The notes under the pieces were generated by a model. That model was not told the origin of the DNA, made no database searches, and saw only the letters and a list, made by a program, of their open reading frames with translations. This document shows, one piece after another, positions 5,605-9,073 of a stretch of DNA of 9,073 bases. Position 1 is the stretch's first letter; every line of letters starts with the position of its first letter. The DNA is from Gammaproteobacteria bacterium (GTDB lineage: Bacteria > Pseudomonadota > Gammaproteobacteria > Poriferisulfidales > Poriferisulfidaceae), in contig RKRZ01000011.1 in assembly GCA_007571105.1 (NCBI GenBank), positions 1 to 9,073 of the forward strand, in the 5' to 3' direction. The position numbers and the translations under genes were made by a program.

Positions 5605-7278
5605 TCAGTCTCGCTTGCGGATTTTCTCCCAAGTGTCGCGCAGACTGGCTGTGCGGTTGAAGATCAGTTGCTCCGGGCTGGAGTCGTAGTCCTGGCAAAA
5701 GTAGCCTTGCCGCTCAAATTGGATGCGGGTGCGAGGCGGCAACTCGTGAATCTCCGGTTCAACCAGGCATCGCTCCATCTCAATGCATGAATTTTCGTTG
5801 AGTGCGGCGGTCAACTCAGGTTCGGAGGCAGGTTCCGGAACCTTGAATAGACGGTCGTACAGGCGCATTTGAGCCGGCACGGCCGAATCGGCGGCAACCC
5901 AGTGCAAAGTCCCGCGCACCTTGCGCCCGTCGGGTGCGTTTCCTCCTCGGGTTTCGGGATCATAGGTGCAACGCAGCGCGACGATTTCACCATTCGCGTC
6001 CCGTTCCACTTCCTGGCAGGTAATGAAATAGGCGTAGCGCAAGCGAACTTCGTGCCCTGGCGCAAGCCGGAAAAATTTCTTGGGAGGGTCCTCCATAAAG
6101 TCACTGCGTTCGATGTATAACTCGCGTCCGAATGGAACTTGACGGGTGCCCATAGATTCGTCCTGGGGATGGTTGGGGGCTTCCAGAAGTTCGCTTTGAT
6201 CTTCCGGGTAATTGGTCAGAATGACGCGGACCGGGTCCAGCACGGCCATCAGGCGTGGCGCACTGCGATTCAATGCATCCCGAATGCTGTCTTCCAACAC
6301 ATTCATGGATATCCGGCTGTCTTTCTTGGTTACGCCGATGGCGCGGCAGAATTCACGAATGGATTCCGGGGTATAGCCCCGACGCCGCAAGGCACGCAAC
6401 GTCGGCAGCCGCGGGTCGTCCCAGCCTTCCACATGTCCGGCCGCAATCAGTTTTTGTAATTGGCGCTTGCTGACGACGGTATATTCAAGCGACAGGCGAG
6501 AGAATTCAATCTGCTGCGGGTGACAGGGAGGGTCCAGGTGATCCAGGATCCAGTCGTACAGTGGTCGGTGGTCCTCAAATTCCAGCGTACACAGCGAGTG
6601 TGTCACGCCCTCAATCGCGTCCGACAGGCAATGCGTGAAGTCGTACATCGGGTAGATACTCCAGGTGTCTCCCGTGCGGTGATGCTGCTGGTGTCGGATC
6701 CGATATAGCACGGGGTCGCGCATGTTGATGTTTTCTGCGCCCATGTCGATGCGGGCGCGCAGCACATGCGCTCCTTCCTTGAATTCGCCGGCGCGCATGC
6801 GCGCGAATAGATCCAGGTTTTCCTCCACGCTGCGGTCGCGGTAAGGACTGTTAATTCCAGGCTCCGTCAGAGTCCCGCGCGTGCTTCGAATGGTTTCACT
6901 GTCCTGGCTGTCAACGTAGGCGTGGCCGCGGCGGATTAATTCCAGCGCGTAGTCATGCAATTGCTCGAAATAGTCCGAAGCGTGGCACAGTGCGTGCCAC
7001 TCATAGCCCAGCCAGTGCACGTCCTCCTCAATGGCCTGGGCGTATTCGGCTTCTTCTTTTTCCGGGTTGGTGTCGTCGAAGCGCAGGTTGCAATCGCCGC
7101 CAAAATCCCCAGCCATGCCGAAGTTCAAAAAGATAGATTTGGCATGCCCGATGTGCAGGTAGCCATTAGGCTCCGGAGGAAAACGAGTGACAATCCGAGG
7201 GTGCTTTCTGCTGGCTAAATCTTCTTCGATGATTCGCCTAATGAAGTGCGTGACCGCAGGTGGCGAGGCGTCAGACAT
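5605..7278 (-). CDS. glnS: Glutaminyl-tRNA synthetase
   Basis: A 557-residue class I aminoacyl-tRNA synthetase that charges tRNA-Gln directly with glutamine, very close in length to the E. coli enzyme (554). The catalytic domain has PPEPNGYLHIGH at residues 34-45 (HIGH signature) and the KMSKS equivalent EYTVVSKRQL (V268-R272, where E. coli reads VMSKR). Recognition elements such as NLRFDDTNP, RGTLTEPG, NSPYRDRSVEENL, IYPMYDFTHCLSDAIEG and HVEGWDDPR follow the enterobacterial GlnRS closely and separate it from GluRS. The C-terminal anticodon-binding beta-barrels are present (RQVPFGRELYIERSDF through FNRTASLRDTW). The start at 7278 aligns with the family N-terminus (THFIRRIIEEDLASRKH). The stretch just before ATG is pyrimidine-rich with no visible Shine-Dalgarno sequence. 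It ends convergently with gloB, leaving no intergenic room for a terminator on either strand. Confidence 0.97.
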   Translation of the reverse strand: MSDASPPAVTHFIRRIIEEDLASRKHPRIVTRFPPEPNGYLHIGHAKSIFLNFGMAGDFGGDCNLRFDDTNPEKEEAEYAQAIEEDVHWLGYEWHALCHASDYFEQLHDYALELIRRGHAYVDSQDSETIRSTRGTLTEPGINSPYRDRSVEENLDLFARMRAGEFKEGAHVLRARIDMGAENINMRDPVLYRIRHQQHHRTGDTWSIYPMYDFTHCLSDAIEGVTHSLCTLEFEDHRPLYDWILDHLDPPCHPQQIEFSRLSLEYTVVSKRQLQKLIAAGHVEGWDDPRLPTLRALRRRGYTPESIREFCRAIGVTKKDSRISMNVLEDSIRDALNRSAPRLMAVLDPVRVILTNYPEDQSELLEAPNHPQDESMGTRQVPFGRELYIERSDFMEDPPKKFFRLAPGHEVRLRYAYFITCQEVERDANGEIVALRCTYDPETRGGNAPDGRKVRGTLHWVAADSAVPAQMRLYDRLFKVPEPASEPELTAALNENSCIEMERCLVEPEIHELPPRTRIQFERQGYFCQDYDSSPEQLIFNRTASLRDTWEKIRKRD

Positions 7279-7297
7279 GAGGGAAAGCAGAAGGATC

Positions 7298-7328
7298 GTC
7301 AGCTATTTTAATGGGTGTTCCCGCTGAC
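7298..7328 (-). promoter_or_regulatory. Inverted repeat around an AT-rich -10-like site before glnS
   Basis: GTCAGC at 7298-7303 and GCTGAC at 7323-7328 form a 6-bp inverted repeat with 19 bases between. On the minus strand the interval contains TAAAAT (7305-7310), the best -10-like hexamer upstream of glnS, but no -35 hexamer lies at the right distance. The repeat could be an operator over a promoter or a leader stem. At six base pairs it may be chance. Confidence 0.25.
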
Positions 7329-7336
7329 ACTTGGGT

Positions 7337-7356
7337 GCGATAAGGGGCCTTATCGC
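7337..7356. promoter_or_regulatory. Near-perfect 20-bp palindrome between the outer-membrane gene and glnS
   Basis: GCGATAAGG (7337-7345) and CCTTATCGC (7348-7356) are exact reverse complements separated by GG. As RNA from the minus strand this is an 8-bp stem with a 4-nt loop, 17 bases after the stop of the outer-membrane gene and about 60 bases before the glnS ATG. Neither strand has a T-run after it, so it is at best a weak terminator. As DNA it has the form of a dimeric regulator site. Which role applies cannot be told from this sequence. Confidence 0.55.
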
Positions 7357-7372
7357 GAGCAATGAGTGCAAT

Positions 7373-8227
7373 TCAGAAATATCGCAGCAGACGCAAGCCA
7401 AGTTCTACGTCATCTACTTCCGTATCCGTGGCGACCAGCAGTTCGGTGCCGGGACGGCCGGTCAAATCTATCAGGTTTGTCCAGTTCAGAGTTTCGTGGT
7501 GGGTGTAGCGGAGTTCTGCTTGAAGCACCACCGAGCCGAGCGGCTTTTCCAATCCTACTCCAGCAGTCCACGCGGTAGTGATGAAGTCCACCGTTTGTGA
7601 TGCAACCACGAATTCCTCCGCGCTTGCACAGGTCATGACCGGATTTCCGCAGCCCACAAAATCAAGCCGCATTTCGGAGTCAACCCGGCGCACTCCGGCG
7701 AGCAGATAAAGGCTGGCATCCGAGCCCGCCATGGTTGTCCAGAAATCAGGTTGTCCTCCCAGTTTGAAGGTAACGCCCCAACTTTGTCGCGTTTTATAGC
7801 GCAAGCGATCCGGCCAACTCTCGCCACTTTGCGCCCAGCGGTTGCCGGGGAATTCCATCCGTTCCAGATCGGGATTTCGTTTTCCGGCGATAAAGCCCCG
7901 TACGTCCCCGTGGTGATCGCGGAAGTCTACCTCTACTGCAACATAAAGCTTTTCGTTGTCCAACGGCATTCGATAGCCTGCAAACACTCCTAAGCTTTGA
8001 GTCGTGTCATTGGCGGAATCGCGGTTATGGAAGACGAGCCCATGAGAAATGGTATTCGGTTCTGTGCGCGTGTTGTCGCTTACTTTGGCGTGATCAAAGT
8101 CGGTCAGGGACCCGGCAACGTCAATTCCAAGGAAAAAAGGTCCCTCTTGCGCATGGATGGCAGGGGAATCTGTCAGAAACATGAGGGCTATGGCCAGAGG
8201 GAGAGGGAAGGCCGTCTTTGGTTCCAT
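7373..8227 (-). CDS. Outer-membrane beta-barrel protein with signal peptide, subfamily not recognised
   Basis: A 284-residue exported protein. From the ATG at 8227 the N-terminus is a signal peptide: K4, a hydrophobic core at about 8-19 and a cleavage motif ending AIHA before Gln27. The mature chain shows alternating amphipathic strands, for example FFLGIDVAGSL (31-41), QSLGVFAGYRM, LYVAVEVDFRD, WGVTFKLGG, ASLYLLAGVRRV, AWTAGVGLEKPL, VVLQAELRYTHH and the final strand ending LGLRLLRYF. A C-terminal phenylalanine is the usual signal for barrel insertion, and about eight strands fit an OmpA/OmpW-like small porin. C193 and C200 lie in a segment likely to be an extracellular loop and could form a disulfide. 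The frame stays open to a TTG at 8275, but that start would put 16 polar residues before the signal peptide. Ribosome binding is weak (CGGAAA). A poor minus-strand -10 (AATAAT, 8255-8260) is the only promoter hint. It is transcribed away from rpoH; its function is unknown. Confidence 0.8.
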   Translation of the reverse strand: MEPKTAFPLPLAIALMFLTDSPAIHAQEGPFFLGIDVAGSLTDFDHAKVSDNTRTEPNTISHGLVFHNRDSANDTTQSLGVFAGYRMPLDNEKLYVAVEVDFRDHHGDVRGFIAGKRNPDLERMEFPGNRWAQSGESWPDRLRYKTRQSWGVTFKLGGQPDFWTTMAGSDASLYLLAGVRRVDSEMRLDFVGCGNPVMTCASAEEFVVASQTVDFITTAWTAGVGLEKPLGSVVLQAELRYTHHETLNWTNLIDLTGRPGTELLVATDTEVDDVELGLRLLRYF

Positions 8228-8276
8228 AAGCCATTGTTTCCGTATGTTTTGTGCATTATTTTCATGGTCATTCAAC

Positions 8277-8304
8277 TTGACTAATCAGCCAAATTTGTTA
8301 AAAT
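8277..8304 (+). promoter_or_regulatory. Sigma70-type promoter for rpoH
   Basis: TTGACT (8277-8282) and TAAAAT (8299-8304) each match five of six consensus bases and are separated by 16 bp. The start point would be near 8311, giving a leader of about 65 nt before the rpoH ATG. The site overlaps the region where any promoter of the divergent outer-membrane gene must lie, so the two may interfere or share regulators. Confidence 0.7.
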
Positions 8305-8357
8305 CCGCAATCCTCAAGTCAGACATAGGCCTGCTTGATTTTAAACGAACAAGACGC

Positions 8358-8372
8358 CATATTGGAGATATG
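8358..8372 (+). promoter_or_regulatory. rpoH ribosome binding site held in the loop of an AU-rich inverted repeat
   Basis: CATAT (8358-8362) and ATATG (8368-8372) are exact reverse complements flanking TGGAG, the rpoH Shine-Dalgarno sequence (GGAG 8364-8367). That places GGAG two bases from ATG 8370, too close to serve it, and eight bases from ATG 8376, which decides the start. The stem has four A-U pairs and one C-G, so it would melt easily. A temperature-sensing role is conceivable, since rpoH translation is heat-controlled in E. coli, but this is inference. Confidence 0.4.
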
Positions 8373-8375
8373 ACG

Positions 8376-9073
8376 ATGGCAATGACGGCCGCGGCGAATA
8401 ATGTACAGAGTCTGCCGGTTCCCGCCGGGAGTCTGGACCACCACATTCGCATGGCGTACAGCCTGCCCGTACTGAGTGCGGAAGAAGAACGTGCATTGGC
8501 GATTGCCTTGCGCGAACATGGCGATGTTGAAGCGGCGCGGGAATTGGTGCTGCGCAATCTTCGCTTCGTGATCCATGTGGCGCGCGGCTATTCCGGTTAT
8601 GGCCTGCCGCTGGCGGACCTGATTCAGGAAGGCAGCATTGGCTTGATGAAGGCAGTGAAGCGCTTTGATCCGTCTGTCGGGGTCCGTCTGGTGTCTTTCG
8701 CGGTGCACTGGATTCGCTCCGAAATCCACGAGTATGTCCTGCGCAATTGGCGCATTGTTCGCATGGCGACCACCAAGGCGCAGCGCAAACTGTTCTTCAA
8801 TCTTCGGAAGGCTCGCAAACGGTTGGGCTGGATGAATGATGCCGAAGTGGCTGCCGTCGCGGACGACCTGGGCGTCTCTTCAGTGGAAGTGCGGGAAATG
8901 GAATCGCGACTCAACCAACCGGATATGGCTCTGGATGTCGCGCCCAATGAGGACGACGGTCCCCGTGCCCCGATCACTTATCTGGCGCAGCCAGACGCGG
9001 ATCCGGCTCCGATTCTGGAAACCAGGGATGCCCGCGAAGTCGAAGCCCAGCAACTGCATGGCGCGATGGAGCA
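8376..9073 (+). CDS. rpoH: RNA polymerase heat-shock sigma factor sigma-32, N-terminal part (runs off the right edge)
   Basis: The first 232 codons of RpoH, the alternative sigma factor that directs RNA polymerase to heat-shock promoters (chaperones and proteases). Region 1.2/2 is visible from LSAEEERALA through LRNLRFVIHVARGYSGYGLPLADLIQEGSIGLMKAV. Then comes VRLVSFAVHWIRSEIHEYVLRNWRIV (regions 2.3-2.4). The RpoH box QRKLFFNLRK at residues 136-145 is the hallmark that separates it from RpoD and RpoS. The RLGW motif and region 3 (DAEVAAVADDLGV, VREMESRL) follow. Region 4 lies beyond the window, so about 50 residues are missing. ATG 8376 is chosen because GGAG lies eight bases upstream; ATG codons at 8370 and 8382 are in the same frame. 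The gene is not preceded by ftsEX as in E. coli. Instead it has its own promoter and a divergent outer-membrane gene. Confidence 0.96.
   Translation, partial: MAMTAAANNVQSLPVPAGSLDHHIRMAYSLPVLSAEEERALAIALREHGDVEAARELVLRNLRFVIHVARGYSGYGLPLADLIQEGSIGLMKAVKRFDPSVGVRLVSFAVHWIRSEIHEYVLRNWRIVRMATTKAQRKLFFNLRKARKRLGWMNDAEVAAVADDLGVSSVEVREMESRLNQPDMALDVAPNEDDGPRAPITYLAQPDADPAPILETRDAREVEAQQLHGAME

Noticed and set aside
8228..8275. TTG at 8275 as the start of the outer-membrane protein
   Set aside because: It would place 16 polar residues in front of a clear signal peptide; the ATG at 8227 begins exactly at the signal peptide.
8285..8977. Minus-strand open frames opposite rpoH (90, 136 and 117 codons)
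   Set aside because: They are antisense shadows of the RpoH coding sequence, which carries the unmistakable QRKLFFNLRK box on the plus strand.
1..9073. CRISPR arrays, tRNA genes, insertion sequences or phage genes
   Set aside because: I saw no spaced repeat array, cloverleaf-like sequence, transposase, integrase or terminal inverted repeats.

Overview
The window reads as chromosomal DNA of a gammaproteobacterium with moderately high GC content. The closest recognisable relatives of its core genes are enterobacterial-type proteins. These are S15 (rpsO), polynucleotide phosphorylase (pnp, with active-site residues at the same numbers I recall for the E. coli enzyme), glutaminyl-tRNA synthetase (glnS, an enzyme typical of gamma/beta-proteobacteria) and the heat-shock sigma factor RpoH with its diagnostic RpoH box. 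I cannot place it to genus. I see no insertion sequence, CRISPR array, tRNA/rRNA gene or attachment site.

Layout. 1-2335: the 3' end of rpsO followed by pnp, the classical ribosomal-protein/RNA-decay pair, with a possible leader hairpin between them. 2336-5603 (+ strand): an apparent run of five genes. They encode a tiny divergent ferredoxin, a GST-fold protein with cysteine at the catalytic position, a 2Fe-2S/FAD/NAD(P)H reductase, a two-helix membrane protein of unknown function and glyoxalase II (gloB). A candidate extended -10 promoter and a set of helically phased short repeats precede the ferredoxin. A long bulged hairpin abuts the reductase start codon, and three consecutive small hairpins fill the gap before gloB. 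5605-7278 (- strand): glnS, convergent with gloB with one base between the stop codons. 7373-8227 (- strand): a small outer-membrane beta-barrel protein of no recognised subfamily. 8228-8375: a divergent intergenic region with a good sigma70-type promoter for rpoH. 8376-9073: the 5' three quarters of rpoH, running off the window.

How the genes may work together. rpsO-pnp, glnS and rpoH are housekeeping functions. The section worth attention is the block from 2429 to 5603. It holds an NAD(P)H-oxidising flavoprotein with its own 2Fe-2S domain, a separate small Fe-S protein, a thiol-type GST homologue and a glutathione thioester hydrolase. This suggests a redox/thiol detoxification module with no oxygenase subunit in sight. 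The individual families are visible in the sequence. That they act as one system is inference from position and strand. The structures between the genes suggest that expression may be adjusted gene by gene, and gloB in particular could be a separate unit.
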